DNA of 64,000 bases from a bacterium 210820-DFI.6.37 (GCA_020558355.1 JAJCKG010000010.1:62001-126000), one strand, 5' to 3'. Positions 6,973-18,081 are shown, counted from the stretch's first letter. A program made the numbers and translations. Notes: a model not told the origin generated them from the letters alone.

Positions 6973-9204
6973 ATGAATTACAAGCTAAAACGGGTTCTTG
7001 CCGTTCTGGTCATATTGCTTACTGTCTTTGGATGGTATGTGACGATTTTCGGCCTGGGTGATGTCATGGAACCTACAAAGGACAAAATCAAACTGGGCCT
7101 GGATATCAAGGGCGGCGTATATGTAGTCATGGAAGCGCAGACCGACGCCACAGGCGAAGAACTGACAGAACTGATGAATCAGACGCAGGCCGTCATCGAA
7201 GAACGTGTCAACCAGATGGGGCTTGCTGAGCCCGTTGTAACAGTAGAAGGTCAAAACCGGATCCGTGTGGAGCTGCCTGGGGCAGAGGACGCGGAGGAAG
7301 CGATTGAACAGATTGGTAAAACAGCGCAGCTTCAGTTCGCTCTGGCAGACGGCACAGTCGTACTGGACGGCGGAAACGTAAAGGACGCTACGACCGGAAC
7401 CTCAGAAGAGGGAGGCTACGCGGTGGACCTGGAATTCGACAGTGAAGGCGCTGATAAATTTACGGACGCTACACAAAAGGCGTACAGCGGCACAGTTACT
7501 TCCACCGTGGAAGGTGTAAACAACAACGCGATTATGATCCTGCTGGACGATCAGATTATTTCCGCTCCTTCCGTAAGCAATGGGCCGATATCCGGAGGAA
7601 AATGCCAGATTTCAGGCGGCTTCTCTCAGGAGGAAGCAAAGAATCTGGCAGCGCTGATTCGAGGCGGTTCTCTGCCAGTAGAGCTGGTGGAAGTTACTTC
7701 CTCAGTGCAGACAGCCAAGATCGGATTCAACGCGCTGGAGCAGAGTATTATCGCGGGCTTTATCGGTCTTGCTCTGGTATTTCTCATCATGCTGATCGGC
7801 TATCGGATCATGGGACTCGCGGCTGATATTGCGTTGCTTTTATATGTGGTGATCATTCTCAATGTAATGGCGGCTATGGGAAGCGTTCTGACCCTGCCGG
7901 GAATCGCGGGTATCATACTGGGCATTGGTATGGCGGTAGACGCCAATGTTATTATTTTCTCCCGAATACGGGAAGAGATCTGCGAAGGAAAGACTGTACG
8001 GCTGGCGGTACATAACGGCTTCCAGCGGGCTATGAGTTCAGTTGTGGATTCACAGATTACAACCTTTATCGCGGCCATTATTCTGTATCAGATCGGTACC
8101 AGCTCCGTCAGAGGATTTGCCTGGACGCTGATGATCGGTATCCTGGCCAGTCTCTTTACGGCGGTTCTCATTACAAGGCTGTACATGAGCATCATCAGTG
8201 AAAGCAAAGGGCTTTCCAAAAAGGGATGCTACGAAGTCAGAAAGGACAATACCGCGAGCTTCCAGATCAACCGGGAACTGCATTTTGTAAAATACAGAAA
8301 GATTTTCTTTTCCGTAACAGTAGGTCTTATGATTGTCGGCCTTGTCTTTGGGTTGGTTCGGGGACTCAACTACGGAATCGACTTTACCGGCGGCACCATG
8401 ATTCAGGTGGATATGGGCAAGCAGGTAGCGGTCAAGGATATAGAAAAATCCATTGAAGAATACAAACTGAAGCCGGAGATTATTTATTCCGGAGAGAACA
8501 ATGAGGAAGTTGTCATTCGTACCATGGAAGCGCTGGATTCCGACCAGCGGGCAGAGGTGCTGGGAACCTTAAAAGCGGACTTTGGGTTTACCGATGATGA
8601 TGTCATCTCGCAGGAGCTCTTCGGTCCGTCTGTAGGAAAAGAGCTGCGAAATAACGCGATAAAGGCGGTTCTTATCGCGGCCCTGTGTATGCTGATTTAT
8701 ATCAGACTTCGTTTCTCGGAATGGAAATTCGGAGGATCGGCACTGCTTGGAGTACTCAATGACGTGCTGCTGGTGGTGGCCTTTTACGCCATCTTCCATG
8801 TGCAGGTCAACAACCCATTCATCGCGGGTATCCTTACGGTAGTGGGATACTCCATCAACGATACGATTGTAGTATTCGACCGTATCCGGGAAAACATGAA
8901 ATACTCAAGAAAGGGCGGCACAGAAGAACTGATCGACCGAAGCATTACGCAGACACTGGGACGGTCTCTCATGACTTCCTTTACAACGCTGATTGTTATG
9001 GTTCCTCTCTTTATCCTTACCGGAGAGGCTGTGCGGGAATTCACTCTGCCGCTGATGATCGGTGTTATTGTAGGAGCGGCGTCCTCTATTACCATCTGCA
9101 GCCCGCTGTACTATTCCTTCTCTTTGCGGGGACGGGAAAGTAAATATCTGCGGGAGTCAAGGAAAAAAGAAAAGAAAAATAAAAAGCAAAAAGCAGAAAA
9201 ATAA
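6973..9204 (+). CDS. secDF: Fused protein translocase subunit SecD-SecF
   Basis: A 743-residue fusion of the two proton-driven subunits that pull exported proteins out of SecYEG on the outer face of the membrane. The SecD half (about residues 1-425) has KLGLDIKGGVYVVMEAQ in the first extracytoplasmic domain and GIGMAVDANVIIFSRIREE in its helix bundle. The SecF half (about 430-730) shows LNYGIDFTGGTMIQV and GYSINDTIVVFDRIREN. It ends in a Lys-rich tail. Separate secD and secF genes are common elsewhere, so the fusion is a real feature here. The start is ATG 6973, six bases after GGAGG; the TTG at 6961 is ahead of that site. Confidence 0.96.
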   Translation: MNYKLKRVLAVLVILLTVFGWYVTIFGLGDVMEPTKDKIKLGLDIKGGVYVVMEAQTDATGEELTELMNQTQAVIEERVNQMGLAEPVVTVEGQNRIRVELPGAEDAEEAIEQIGKTAQLQFALADGTVVLDGGNVKDATTGTSEEGGYAVDLEFDSEGADKFTDATQKAYSGTVTSTVEGVNNNAIMILLDDQIISAPSVSNGPISGGKCQISGGFSQEEAKNLAALIRGGSLPVELVEVTSSVQTAKIGFNALEQSIIAGFIGLALVFLIMLIGYRIMGLAADIALLLYVVIILNVMAAMGSVLTLPGIAGIILGIGMAVDANVIIFSRIREEICEGKTVRLAVHNGFQRAMSSVVDSQITTFIAAIILYQIGTSSVRGFAWTLMIGILASLFTAVLITRLYMSIISESKGLSKKGCYEVRKDNTASFQINRELHFVKYRKIFFSVTVGLMIVGLVFGLVRGLNYGIDFTGGTMIQVDMGKQVAVKDIEKSIEEYKLKPEIIYSGENNEEVVIRTMEALDSDQRAEVLGTLKADFGFTDDDVISQELFGPSVGKELRNNAIKAVLIAALCMLIYIRLRFSEWKFGGSALLGVLNDVLLVVAFYAIFHVQVNNPFIAGILTVVGYSINDTIVVFDRIRENMKYSRKGGTEELIDRSITQTLGRSLMTSFTTLIVMVPLFILTGEAVREFTLPLMIGVIVGAASSITICSPLYYSFSLRGRESKYLRESRKKEKKNKKQKAEK

Positions 9205-9229
9205 AATGAGAGAAAAGGGACAGTAAGTA

Positions 9230-11422
9230 ATGAAAAGCAGAGAAGAATTTTTACAAATCATTTCCGGCTTTAATCCGAACTATGATCTGGATCTGATTGG
9301 CCGGGCCTACGACAAGGCCAGAGAAATGCATGAAGGTCAGCTTAGAAAATCCGGCGAACCATATCTGATTCACCCCCTGGCCGTGGCCGAAATCCTGGCC
9401 GACCTGGGGATGGATGAAGATACCATCGTCGCGGGACTTCTTCATGATGTTGTTGAAGATACTTCCTATACTGCTGATGAACTGAGAGAGGAATTCGGAG
9501 AGGAAGTGGAGCTGCTGGTGGACGGCGTTACCAAGCTGGCTTCTCTGAAATTTGAAAGCAAAGAAGAGCGGCAGGCCGAGAATCTGAGAAAAATGTTTTT
9601 GGCCATGTCCAAAGATATCCGGGTCCTCATTATCAAGCTGTCCGACCGGCTCCATAATCTGCGCACCATCAATTATATGACGGAAAACAAGATCATCGAC
9701 AAATGTAAGGAAACTCTGGAGATTTACGCGCCTCTCGCCAGCAGGCTTGGTATGTACGCCATGAAGTTTGAGCTGGAGGATATCGCTCTGAAATATCTGG
9801 ACCCGGAGGCTTACTACGGCCTTGTGGAAAAGGTTAGTGAACGGAAGGAAAAGCGGGACGAGGCCATTCGCCAGGTGATCGGTGAAATTAAAGAAGCGCT
9901 GGAGGATTTGAATATCCATTATGACATTTACGGCCGGTCAAAGCACTTTTACAGTATTTATAAAAAAATGAAATACCAGCATAAGCAGCTGGATGAAATC
10001 TTTGATCTGACAGCCGTGCGCATTATTGTTGAAAACGTGCGGGACTGTTACGCGGTACTGGGGATCGTTCATACGCTTTGGACGCCCATCCCCGGCCGCT
10101 TTAAAGATTATATCGCTATGCCAAAACCGAATATGTACCAGTCTCTTCATACGACGGTTATCGGAGACGCGGGAAATCCATTTGAGATCCAGATCCGGAC
10201 CTATGAGATGCACAGGATTGCGGAATATGGTATTGCGGCGCACTGGAAATATAAAGAGGGAATCGCTCATGATAAGGAAGAGGCTAAGCTTGCTTGGCTG
10301 AGACAGACGCTGGAATGGCAGAAGGATATGAATGATCCGAGAGAGTTTATGGAAACGCTGAAGGTCGATCTGTTTGCCAGTCAGGTATTCGTATTCACTC
10401 CTCAGGGGGATGTGATCGAGCTTCCGGCAGGCTCTACCCCACTGGATTTTGCCTTTAAGATTCACTCGGATATCGGATGCAAATGCGTCGGCGCTAAGGT
10501 TAACGGAAAGATGGTCACCATCGACCATACTCTGGAAAACGGAAATATCATTGAGATCGTTACCTCTCCTAACGCGGCCGGTCCAAGTATCGACTGGCTG
10601 AAGCTGGTTAAGAGCAATACAGCCAGAAATAAGATACGTCAGTGGCTGAAAAAAGCGGATAAATCCGACGCGGTAGATAAAGGAAAGGACATTATTGACA
10701 AATATGTCCGCAAAAAAGGCTATGATGCCAGAGAAGTTCTGAAAAACGCTTTTATCAACCGGGCTGTCAAAGAACTGAACCTGAACAACGCGGACGAGCT
10801 TTATAATCAGCTGAGCCACGGCGGAGCTTTTCAGAGCAAAGTAGGGACACTGCTTTTCAAATATTTCAACGAGGAAAAGCAGGCGCAGCAGGAACAGGAG
10901 CAGCGGCCTGAAATTGAAAACAAGCCGCCTGATGAGAAACGGCAGAAGGAAGACCGCAGACGAAGAGAAAACGCCGGGATTCTTGTGGAAGGTGTGGATA
11001 ATCTGATGATCCGCATCGCAAGGTGCTGTAACCCGGTCCCGGGAGATGATATTGTAGGGTTTATTACGAAGGGCCGGGGGATATCGGTCCACAGAGCGGA
11101 CTGCCCGAACATTACATCCCTTCCGGAAGCGGAGAAGGCTCGATTTATCGATGTAAAGTGGGATCAGCAGAAGCAGGGACAGGAATATACGGCAGACGTC
11201 AGCATTATCGCGCGGGACAGAAAAGGTCTGTTTTCCGCTATTTCCAGAGTCTGTGAGGATATGGACGTCCATATTGACGGAGTCAACGCAAAGAGCAGCA
11301 AGGACGAAACCGTTACAGTAACCCTGACACTTTCCATTTCCAGTAAAGACCAGATGAACAAGGTTCTCCGTTCTCTGCGGAGCGTTCAGGGAGTTTCCAA
11401 TGTTTTCAGGGCAAAACCATAG
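9230..11422 (+). CDS. relA: Bifunctional (p)ppGpp synthetase/hydrolase (RelA/SpoT family)
   Basis: A 730-residue Rel enzyme of the stringent response, making and degrading (p)ppGpp. The HD hydrolase domain (about 25-180) is intact, with [13 protein letters not shown] and [10 protein letters not shown]. The synthetase domain (about 230-350) has [20 protein letters not shown] and [24 protein letters not shown] domain follows (about 385-445, [14 protein letters not shown]), then a zinc-finger-like segment with [14 protein letters not shown] and a C-terminal ACT domain (about 655-730). Length and order match the long bifunctional Rel typical of Gram-positives. It lies 25 bases after secDF and 8 bases before dtd, presumably on one transcript. 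Confidence 0.96.
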   Translation: MKSREEFLQIISGFNPNYDLDLIGRAYDKAREMHEGQLRKSGEPYLIHPLAVAEILADLGMDEDTIVAGLLHDVVEDTSYTADELREEFGEEVELLVDGVTKLASLKFESKEERQAENLRKMFLAMSKDIRVLIIKLSDRLHNLRTINYMTENKIIDKCKETLEIYAPLASRLGMYAMKFELEDIALKYLDPEAYYGLVEKVSERKEKRDEAIRQVIGEIKEALEDLNIHYDIYGRSKHFYSIYKKMKYQHKQLDEIFDLTAVRIIVENVRDCYAVLGIVHTLWTPIPGRFKDYIAMPKPNMYQSLHTTVIGDAGNPFEIQIRTYEMHRIAEYGIAAHWKYKEGIAHDKEEAKLAWLRQTLEWQKDMNDPREFMETLKVDLFASQVFVFTPQGDVIELPAGSTPLDFAFKIHSDIGCKCVGAKVNGKMVTIDHTLENGNIIEIVTSPNAAGPSIDWLKLVKSNTARNKIRQWLKKADKSDAVDKGKDIIDKYVRKKGYDAREVLKNAFINRAVKELNLNNADELYNQLSHGGAFQSKVGTLLFKYFNEEKQAQQEQEQRPEIENKPPDEKRQKEDRRRRENAGILVEGVDNLMIRIARCCNPVPGDDIVGFITKGRGISVHRADCPNITSLPEAEKARFIDVKWDQQKQGQEYTADVSIIARDRKGLFSAISRVCEDMDVHIDGVNAKSSKDETVTVTLTLSISSKDQMNKVLRSLRSVQGVSNVFRAKP

Positions 11423-11430
11423 GAGAAGAT

Positions 11431-11880
11431 ATGAGAGCAGTCGTACAAAGAGTCGTAGAAAGTGATGTGACGGTGGACGGAACCGTTACTGGAGCTATAA
11501 AAAAAGGTCTGATGGTCCTTCTTGGCGTAGCGGAGGACGATACGGAAAAGGACGCGGAATATATTGCCGGAAAAGTGGCGGGACTTCGCGTCTTTGAAGA
11601 CGAGAACGAAAAGATGAATCTGTCGGTTAAAGATGTGGGAGGACAGATTCTGGCGGTCTCTCAGTTTACGCTAATGGGAGACGCGCGAAAGGGAAAGCGT
11701 CCCAGCTTCTCAAAGGCCGCGGGGCCGGAGGAAGCAAACCGTCTATATGAAATTTTTAAAGAGCTTTTGCAAAAGGAGGGACTTTCTGTGGAAGCGGGGA
11801 TCTTTCAGGCGGATATGCTGGTAAAGATCTACAATGACGGTCCGGTGACGATTTTACTGGACAGTAAAAAATTATTCTGA
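11431..11880 (+). CDS. dtd: D-aminoacyl-tRNA deacylase
   Basis: A 149-residue enzyme that frees tRNAs mischarged with D-amino acids or glycine. It starts [17 protein letters not shown] and carries both family motifs: SQFTL within [14 protein letters not shown] and the C-terminal GPVT within [12 protein letters not shown]. Length is exactly that of the family. It follows relA by 8 bases with AGGAG before the ATG; the relA-dtd pairing is common in Firmicutes. Confidence 0.96.
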   Translation: MRAVVQRVVESDVTVDGTVTGAIKKGLMVLLGVAEDDTEKDAEYIAGKVAGLRVFEDENEKMNLSVKDVGGQILAVSQFTLMGDARKGKRPSFSKAAGPEEANRLYEIFKELLQKEGLSVEAGIFQADMLVKIYNDGPVTILLDSKKLF

Positions 11881-11899
11881 TAAAAGAGAGGAACTGTAT

Positions 11900-12523
11900 A
11901 TGAAAATTACCAATCTGCCCAGCGGGCCGCTGGCGGTAAATACCTATCTGGTAGAAGATGAAACCACCAAAAAAGGATTTATTGTGGATCCCGGCGGATA
12001 TAATCCGCGGCTTACAAAACAGATTGAGAGCGAAGGAATTGACATTGAATATATCATTCTCACCCATGGACACAGTGACCATATCGGAGGAGTGAATCAG
12101 CATAAGGAAGAGCTGCCTCACGCGAAGGTAGTTGCGGATGCCGCTGAAGTTCCTATGCTTTCCGATCCCCGGCTGAACATGAGCACTATGATGGGCGGGG
12201 CCGTTACTGTAACACCGGACATTACTGTGTCAGATCAGGACACCCTGACGGTAGGGAATATGGAACTGAAATTTCTTCATACCCCGGGACATTCGCCGGG
12301 AGGAATGTGTATCGTAACGGGAAATGTGGTTTTCAGCGGAGATACCCTGTTCTGCGCGTCCATCGGAAGAACCGACTTTCCGGGATGCTCCTTTCAGGAC
12401 CTTTCGGATTCCATAAAGAGCAAGCTTTACGCGCTGCCGGATGAGACACAGGTATTCCCTGGACATATGGGGCCTACCAGCATCGGATATGAAAAGGAGA
12501 ACAATCCATTTGTACGGCCTTAA
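11900..12523 (+). CDS. MBL-fold metallo-hydrolase (glyoxalase II-like)
   Basis: A 207-residue metallo-beta-lactamase-fold protein. The metal-binding motif HxHxDH appears in ILTHGHSDHIGGVNQH (about residues 54-69), with later ligands in LHTPGHSPGGMCIV and FPGHMGPTSIG. This compact form is usually annotated as a hydroxyacylglutathione hydrolase-like enzyme, but the real substrate is not known. It sits between dtd and hemZ as in many Clostridia. The end overlaps the likely hemZ start. Confidence 0.88.
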   Translation: MKITNLPSGPLAVNTYLVEDETTKKGFIVDPGGYNPRLTKQIESEGIDIEYIILTHGHSDHIGGVNQHKEELPHAKVVADAAEVPMLSDPRLNMSTMMGGAVTVTPDITVSDQDTLTVGNMELKFLHTPGHSPGGMCIVTGNVVFSGDTLFCASIGRTDFPGCSFQDLSDSIKSKLYALPDETQVFPGHMGPTSIGYEKENNPFVRP

Positions 12524-13871
12524 ACTGGAGAACATTACAAACAGCAACCAATATGAAGAGCTGGTAAAGCTGTTTCTTTCGCCGGATCAGTACCGGATCT
12601 TTACCGATGAAGAGAAGGAAGGCTCCGAAAACGCGGAAGTTTTCTCCTTCCAGGGCGATAAAAACCAGCTGAAGCGGGAGCTTTATGAATATCTGCGGTG
12701 TATTACAGGAGAAAGCCCAAAATGGGGCATTCTTACCGGGATTCGTCCTGTCAAGCTGGCCGGTGAGCTGTGGCGTCAGCTGGGAAGCAGAGAAAAAGCG
12801 GGACATTGCCTTCGGGAGGAATATCTGTTAAGCGAAGAAAAGACAGAGCTGATCCTTGATCTGTATCAGTATCAGCAGGAACAGCTGGGAAAACCGGCCC
12901 CTGCTTCCGCGGGAGTTTATATCGGTATCCCTTTCTGTCCCACCAGGTGCCTTTACTGCTCCTTTACTTCCAATCAGTCCGGACCAAAGCAGATCGAAGA
13001 CTATCTTTCCGCTCTGTTTCATGAAATCCGGTTCGCGGGAAAGGCCATGAAGGAAGAGGAAAGCTTTGCCGAGTCGATTTATATCGGAGGGGGAACGCCT
13101 ACCTCCCTTACCGCAAAGCAGCTGGAAGATTTGCTTTCGCTTACCCAGGCGTCTTTTGCTTCCTCTGAGCTAAAGGAGTTTACCGTAGAAGCGGGAAGAC
13201 CGGATACCATTACGCCTGAAAAGCTGCGTGTGCTGAAAGCTTTTGGCGTAGGAAGGATCAGTATTAATCCGCAGACCATGCATCAGAAAACCCTGGATCT
13301 GATCGGCCGTTCCCACACAGTAGCCCAGACAAGAGAAGCCTTTGATATGGCCCATAAGGCCGGAATTCCCCTCATCAACGCGGATCTGATCGCGGGGCTT
13401 CCGGAGGAAACAACGGAGGATTTCCGGCAGTCTCTGGAGGCGGTGCTGGAGCTGGGAGCGGATAATATTACCCTTCATACTCTGGCTGTAAAACGGTCTT
13501 CCAGATTGAAGGAGATGGATGAAAACTTCCATTACCGGCATCCCCGGCTGACCGAAGAGATGCTGGGAATCGCAAAGGATATACTGGAGCGGCAGGGATA
13601 CCGCCCGTACTATCTGTACCGGCAAAAGCACACAGCGGGAAGCACGGAAAATATCGGATACTGCAGAAGGGATCGTCTCAGTCTCTACAACACTAGGATC
13701 ATGGAAGAAGCGCAAAGCATTCTGGCTCTGGGAGCGGGAGGAATCTCAAAAGTGTATTATCCAAAGGAGAACCGTCTGGAACGGGTACCGAATGTATCCA
13801 ACTTTGAAATTTATATAGAACGCATTGAAGAAATGCTGGATCGAAAACGGAATAATTTTTTCAGGAGGTAA
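12510..13871 (+). CDS. hemZ: Radical SAM coproporphyrinogen III oxidase-like HemZ
   Basis: About 453 residues, in the radical SAM family of anaerobic coproporphyrinogen dehydrogenases. The Fe-S motif CxxxCxxC is in GIPFCPTRCLYCSFTSNQSG (about residue 143), followed by YIGGGTPTSL, the SAM-binding glycine motif, and HTLAVKRSSRLKE. An N-terminal ~130-residue extension before the radical SAM core is typical of HemZ compared with HemN/HemW. The start is uncertain: TTG 12510 has AGGAG ten bases upstream inside the MBL gene, while ATG 12489 in the same frame lacks a good site. Whether it acts in haem synthesis or another reaction is not shown by the sequence; no other haem gene is near. Confidence 0.85.
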   Translation: MYGLKLENITNSNQYEELVKLFLSPDQYRIFTDEEKEGSENAEVFSFQGDKNQLKRELYEYLRCITGESPKWGILTGIRPVKLAGELWRQLGSREKAGHCLREEYLLSEEKTELILDLYQYQQEQLGKPAPASAGVYIGIPFCPTRCLYCSFTSNQSGPKQIEDYLSALFHEIRFAGKAMKEEESFAESIYIGGGTPTSLTAKQLEDLLSLTQASFASSELKEFTVEAGRPDTITPEKLRVLKAFGVGRISINPQTMHQKTLDLIGRSHTVAQTREAFDMAHKAGIPLINADLIAGLPEETTEDFRQSLEAVLELGADNITLHTLAVKRSSRLKEMDENFHYRHPRLTEEMLGIAKDILERQGYRPYYLYRQKHTAGSTENIGYCRRDRLSLYNTRIMEEAQSILALGAGGISKVYYPKENRLERVPNVSNFEIYIERIEEMLDRKRNNFFRR

Positions 13872-13875
13872 AATC

Positions 13876-15129
13876 ATGTTAACAAAAGCGCCAAAAGGTA
13901 CAAAAGACATTATGCCGTCGCAGGTGTATCAGTGGCACTATGTAGAACGGATATTCGCGGATATCTGCGCAAAATACGGATTTAAAGAAATCAGGACTCC
14001 GGTCTTTGAACATACAGAGCTGTTTGCGAGAGGTGTAGGGGATACAACCGATATTGTACAGAAAGAAATGTATACCTTTCAGGATTACGCAAAGAGAAGT
14101 ATTACTCTCAAGCCGGAGGGAACTTCACCGGTTGCCAGAGCCTTTGTCGAGCATAAGGCCTACGCGGATGTCCAGCCGTCCAAGTATTATTATGTTACTC
14201 CGTGCTTCCGGTATGAAAAGCCTCAGTCCGGCCGACTGAGAGAATTTCACCAGTTTGGGATCGAAGTTTTTGGAACTAACAATATGATCGCGGACGCGGA
14301 AGTAATCTGCTTGGCCAATGATTTTCTTCAGGAGCTGGGAATCAGGGATGTGCAGCTGCAGATCAACAGCGTTGGATGTCCGGAATGCAGAAAAGCCCAT
14401 AGACAGGCGCTCAGAGACTTTCTGAAACCAAAATATGAGGAACTATGCGATACCTGCAAGGACCGTTATGAGCGGAATCCGCTGCGTATTCTGGACTGTA
14501 AGTCGGAGATCTGTCAGGAACTGGTCCAGGGAGCGCCGATGATGATAGACTATCTCTGTGAAGACTGCAAAAATGCTTTTGAAGATCTGCAGAAAAATCT
14601 TACTGCTCTGGGGGTGGATTTTGTCGTAAACCCGGGGATCGTAAGAGGATTGGATTATTATACGAAAACTGCCTTTGAATTTGTGACCACCAGCATCGGG
14701 GCCCAGGGCACTGTATGCGGAGGCGGCCGGTACGACCATCTGATGGAAGAGCTGGGAGGACCTCCGATTCCCGGCGTAGGCTTTGGCCTCGGAATTGAAC
14801 GCCTGCTGCTTACTATGGAAGCCAATGGCATCGAAATACCAGAGCCGGAAACAGCGGATGTCTTCATTGCTGTTATGGGGGACGACGCGAAGGCCTTTGG
14901 TCTGAAGCTGATGCGACAGTTGCGTCAGGCCGGGGTCCACGCGGAAATGGACGCGCTGGCAAGGAATATCAAGGGCCAGTTCAAATACGCGAACCGTATT
15001 CACGCGAAGAAAACAGTCGTGATCGGTGACAATGAGCTTGCTGAGAAAAAGGTGGCCATCAAGGATATGGCAACATCCCAGCAGACGGAAGTGGCTATGG
15101 ACGACATTTTGAAAGAATTAACGAAATAG
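13876..15129 (+). CDS. hisS: Histidyl-tRNA synthetase
   Basis: A 417-residue class II synthetase. It begins MLTKAPKGTKDIMPSQVYQW and shows the motif 2 region FRYEKPQSGRLREFHQFGIE, then a Cys-rich stretch typical of the family, the histidine A motif GLDYYTKTAFE, and motif 3 GFGLGIERLLLTME. The C-terminal anticodon-binding domain ends the protein. ATG 13876 follows AGGAGG by about seven bases; upstream codons in the same frame overlap hemZ and lack a site. Only four bases separate it from hemZ, so no T-box leader can be present here. Confidence 0.97.
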   Translation: MLTKAPKGTKDIMPSQVYQWHYVERIFADICAKYGFKEIRTPVFEHTELFARGVGDTTDIVQKEMYTFQDYAKRSITLKPEGTSPVARAFVEHKAYADVQPSKYYYVTPCFRYEKPQSGRLREFHQFGIEVFGTNNMIADAEVICLANDFLQELGIRDVQLQINSVGCPECRKAHRQALRDFLKPKYEELCDTCKDRYERNPLRILDCKSEICQELVQGAPMMIDYLCEDCKNAFEDLQKNLTALGVDFVVNPGIVRGLDYYTKTAFEFVTTSIGAQGTVCGGGRYDHLMEELGGPPIPGVGFGLGIERLLLTMEANGIEIPEPETADVFIAVMGDDAKAFGLKLMRQLRQAGVHAEMDALARNIKGQFKYANRIHAKKTVVIGDNELAEKKVAIKDMATSQQTEVAMDDILKELTK

Positions 15130-15138
15130 GAGATAAAA

Positions 15139-16920
15139 ATGAGTGATCTGTATAAAAGGACCCACATGTGCGGGGTCCTCACTGAAGAAAATATTGATGA
15201 GAAAGTAGTGCTCAACGGCTGGATCCAGAAAAGAAGAAATCTGGGCGGACTGATTTTCTGCGATCTCCGCGATAAAACAGGGATCGTTCAGGTGGTATTT
15301 AATGACCAGATCCCTCAGGAACTGTTTGAAAAAGCAGACCGGCTGAGAAGTGAATATGTTGTTGGAGTTAGAGGAACCGTAAAAGAGAGAGAATCAAAAA
15401 ATCCGGATCTTCCAACAGGGAGCGTTGAAGTGTTTGCCGAGGATCTGATTATTTATTCGGAAGCGGACACACCGCCGATCTATATTAAAGATGACGATCA
15501 TGTGGATGATAACCTGAGACTGAAATATCGTTATCTGGATCTGCGAAAACTGAAAATGCAGCAGAACCTGACCTTCCGTCACAATCTTACCAAGCTGGCC
15601 CGTGATTACTTTGACAGTCAGGGATTTACAGAGGTTGAGACTCCTATGATGATCAAATCCACACCGGAAGGCGCGAGAGATTATCTTGTGCCGAGCCGGG
15701 TTAATCCGGGAAGCTTTTACGCGCTTCCTCAGTCTCCGCAGATGTTCAAACAGCTTTTGATGGTAGCCGGTACGGATCGCTATATGCAGATTGTAAAATG
15801 CTTCCGGGACGAAGACCTGCGGGCGGACCGGCAGCCGGAATTCACGCAGATCGACCTGGAAATGTCCTTTGTGGATCAGGACGATGTGATAGAAATTCAG
15901 GAAGGCTTTCTGAAAAAAGTGTTCAAAGAGCTGATGAATATCGATCTTCAGACTCCGTTTCCAAGGATTTCTTATGATGAAGCGATGGAACGCTATGGCA
16001 GCGACAAGCCGGATACCCGGTTCGGGTTCGAATTGAAAAAATTAAATGATCTGGTCGCGGACTGCGAATTTAAAGTCTTTACCGACGCGCTGGCGGCAGG
16101 CGGTGATGTGCGGGGCATCTGTATCGACGCGGGCGCGGCAGCTTACACCAGGAAGAAGATTGACAAGCTGACAGAAGCGGTGAAAAGCTATGGCGCGAAA
16201 GGCATGGTATGGATCAAAGTGGAAGAAGACAAAATATCATCTTCTGTAAACAAGTTCTTCTCACCGGAAGCCCTGAAGGAAATCGCGGATGTCTTTGAAG
16301 CGAAAGCGGGAGACCTGATTCTGATCGTTTCCGATAAAAAACAGGTTGTATTTGACAGCTTAGGCTTCCTGCGGCGTCATATTGCCGGGGAAATGGGCCT
16401 GCTGGACGATAATAAATATAACCTGCTGTGGGTAGTGGACTTCCCGCTCTTTGAGCATGATGAAGAGACCGGGGAATACCACGCGAAGCATCATCCGTTT
16501 ACGTCTCCAAACCCCGCGGATCTGGATAAACTGGAAAGCGACCCTGGCAGTGTAAAAGCCCAGGCGTATGATATTGTTCTCAACGGCGTTGAGCTGGGCG
16601 GCGGCAGCATTCGTATCCATGACAGAAACCTGCAGGAGAGAATGTTTAAGGCTCTTGGCCTGACCCAGGAAGAAATTGATGAAAAGTTTGGCTTCCTGGT
16701 AGAAGCTTTCAAGTATGGGGCGCCTCCTCACGGCGGACTGGCATATGGACTGGATCGTCTGGTTATGCTTCTGACTCATCAGAGCAGCATACGGGAAGTG
16801 ATCGCTTTTCCGAAAAACCAGGCCGCGCAGTGTATGGTCAGTGAAGCGCCGGCTCCAGTAGATCAGGAGCAGCTGGATGAGCTGGGAATCGGCGTTTTGA
16901 AGGCGGACTGCGGAGAATAG
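15139..16920 (+). CDS. aspS: Aspartyl-tRNA synthetase
   Basis: A 593-residue class IIb enzyme. The N-terminal OB-fold starts [19 protein letters not shown]. Motif 2 is seen in [20 protein letters not shown], an inserted bacterial GAD domain runs from about residue 290 to 410, and motif 3 appears in [14 protein letters not shown]. Length is that of the bacterial type. It lies nine bases after hisS, the usual hisS-aspS pair. The sequence alone does not tell whether it is discriminating or also charges tRNA-Asn. Confidence 0.97.
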   Translation: MSDLYKRTHMCGVLTEENIDEKVVLNGWIQKRRNLGGLIFCDLRDKTGIVQVVFNDQIPQELFEKADRLRSEYVVGVRGTVKERESKNPDLPTGSVEVFAEDLIIYSEADTPPIYIKDDDHVDDNLRLKYRYLDLRKLKMQQNLTFRHNLTKLARDYFDSQGFTEVETPMMIKSTPEGARDYLVPSRVNPGSFYALPQSPQMFKQLLMVAGTDRYMQIVKCFRDEDLRADRQPEFTQIDLEMSFVDQDDVIEIQEGFLKKVFKELMNIDLQTPFPRISYDEAMERYGSDKPDTRFGFELKKLNDLVADCEFKVFTDALAAGGDVRGICIDAGAAAYTRKKIDKLTEAVKSYGAKGMVWIKVEEDKISSSVNKFFSPEALKEIADVFEAKAGDLILIVSDKKQVVFDSLGFLRRHIAGEMGLLDDNKYNLLWVVDFPLFEHDEETGEYHAKHHPFTSPNPADLDKLESDPGSVKAQAYDIVLNGVELGGGSIRIHDRNLQERMFKALGLTQEEIDEKFGFLVEAFKYGAPPHGGLAYGLDRLVMLLTHQSSIREVIAFPKNQAAQCMVSEAPAPVDQEQLDELGIGVLKADCGE

Positions 16921-16928
16921 TCTTTACT

Positions 16929-17528
16929 ATGGAACGAATCGGAATTTTAGGCGGGACCTTCGATCCGGTCCACAACGGACATATCGGCCTTGCGGAGGAC
17001 GCAAAAGCGCAGGCGGAGCTGGATAAGGTTCTGCTGATGCCGGCAAAGCTGCAGCCCTTCAAGCTGAATAAGAAGGTGACGGAGGGAGTCCACAGGCTGG
17101 AAATGCTGCGTCTCGCGGCGGCAGCGTCGCCGGGACTTGAAGTGTCGGACTATGAGCTGAGACAGGATCAGATTTCTTATACTTATAAGACGCTAATCGC
17201 TCTGTCGCGGCAGAATCCGGGTGCGCGGCTTTATTTTATCACCGGAACGGACGCTTTTCTCAAGATCCACATGTGGAGAGAGGCGGAAGCGATGCTTCGG
17301 AACTATTCTTTCGCGGTAGGCTCCAGGCCCGGTTACAGAGAATCCGAGCTGGATCGATGTATAGAGCGGCTGAAAACGGACTATAATACAGATATTGTAA
17401 AACTAACGAATCGAAAGCGGGATATTTCCGCCACCGAGATCCGGGAGCGGCTGGAAAAAGGCCGGCCCCTGACTGGTCTGGTGCCGGAAGCGGTAGAAAG
17501 GTATATCAGAGAACATGGACTCTATTGA
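16929..17528 (+). CDS. nadD: Nicotinate-nucleotide adenylyltransferase
   Basis: A 199-residue nucleotidyltransferase that converts nicotinate mononucleotide to its adenine dinucleotide in NAD synthesis. The N-terminal GILGGTFDPVHNGHIG contains the (H/T)xGH signature and the C-terminal RDISATEIRERL contains the ISxTxIR motif that binds ATP. The length is normal. It starts eight bases after aspS and its last 14 bases overlap yqeK, implying translational coupling in the conserved nadD-yqeK-rsfS-leuS order. Confidence 0.96.
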   Translation: MERIGILGGTFDPVHNGHIGLAEDAKAQAELDKVLLMPAKLQPFKLNKKVTEGVHRLEMLRLAAAASPGLEVSDYELRQDQISYTYKTLIALSRQNPGARLYFITGTDAFLKIHMWREAEAMLRNYSFAVGSRPGYRESELDRCIERLKTDYNTDIVKLTNRKRDISATEIRERLEKGRPLTGLVPEAVERYIREHGLY

Positions 17529-18081
17529 GGTCTATATAGAAAAAAATTTATCAGAAAAACGAAGAAAGCATGTATACGGTGTAGTAGAGACCGCGGGAAA
17601 ACTGGCTGAGCGGTACGGCTGTGATCGGAAGAAGGCTGAGAAAGCCGCCCTGTTTCATGATATGCTCCGAAACGCTCAGGCGGAGGTTCTCAATATGTAT
17701 GTACGTCAGCTGGGGCTGGACAGGAGCTTCCTTGACAACGCCAACCTTGCTCACGGTCCTGTGGCGGCAGAGGTCATGAAACGGGACTACGGCATCTCTG
17801 ATCCGGATCTGCTCAACGCGGTGCGGTATCATACGACAGGAAGGGCCGGAATGTCACTTCTTGAAAAGATTGTGTATCTTGCTGACGCGATCGAGCCGGG
17901 AAGAGCCTATCCGGGAGTAGATGAGATAAGAAAGATAGCGGAGCAATCGTTAGACCAGGCGTGTCTTCGCTCCATGGAGCATTCCATCGCGTATATCCGG
18001 GAGCGGGGGCTTTTCCTTCATCCGGACACCGTAAACGCGTGTAATGAGCTTAGAAAGAAGGGAGAAAAACATGGATTGTAA
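17515..18081 (+). CDS. yqeK: HD-domain symmetrical dinucleoside tetraphosphatase YqeK
   Basis: A 188-residue HD-superfamily protein. KKAEKAALFHDMLRN contains the HD metal site, preceded by an RKHVYGV-type His and followed by NAVRYHTTGRAGMS and EKIVYLADAIEPGR, all features of the YqeK family. These enzymes hydrolyse diadenosine tetraphosphate symmetrically. It overlaps nadD at its start by 14 bases and rsfS at its end by 11 bases. Confidence 0.93.
   Translation: MDSIEVYIEKNLSEKRRKHVYGVVETAGKLAERYGCDRKKAEKAALFHDMLRNAQAEVLNMYVRQLGLDRSFLDNANLAHGPVAAEVMKRDYGISDPDLLNAVRYHTTGRAGMSLLEKIVYLADAIEPGRAYPGVDEIRKIAEQSLDQACLRSMEHSIAYIRERGLFLHPDTVNACNELRKKGEKHGL

Noticed and set aside
9938..11272. 444-codon minus-strand open frame
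   Set aside because: Antisense to the well-supported relA gene; no family features.
13860..15140. T-box leaders before hisS or aspS
   Set aside because: Gaps of four and nine bases leave no room; the leaders of alaS and leuS also show no T-box sequence.
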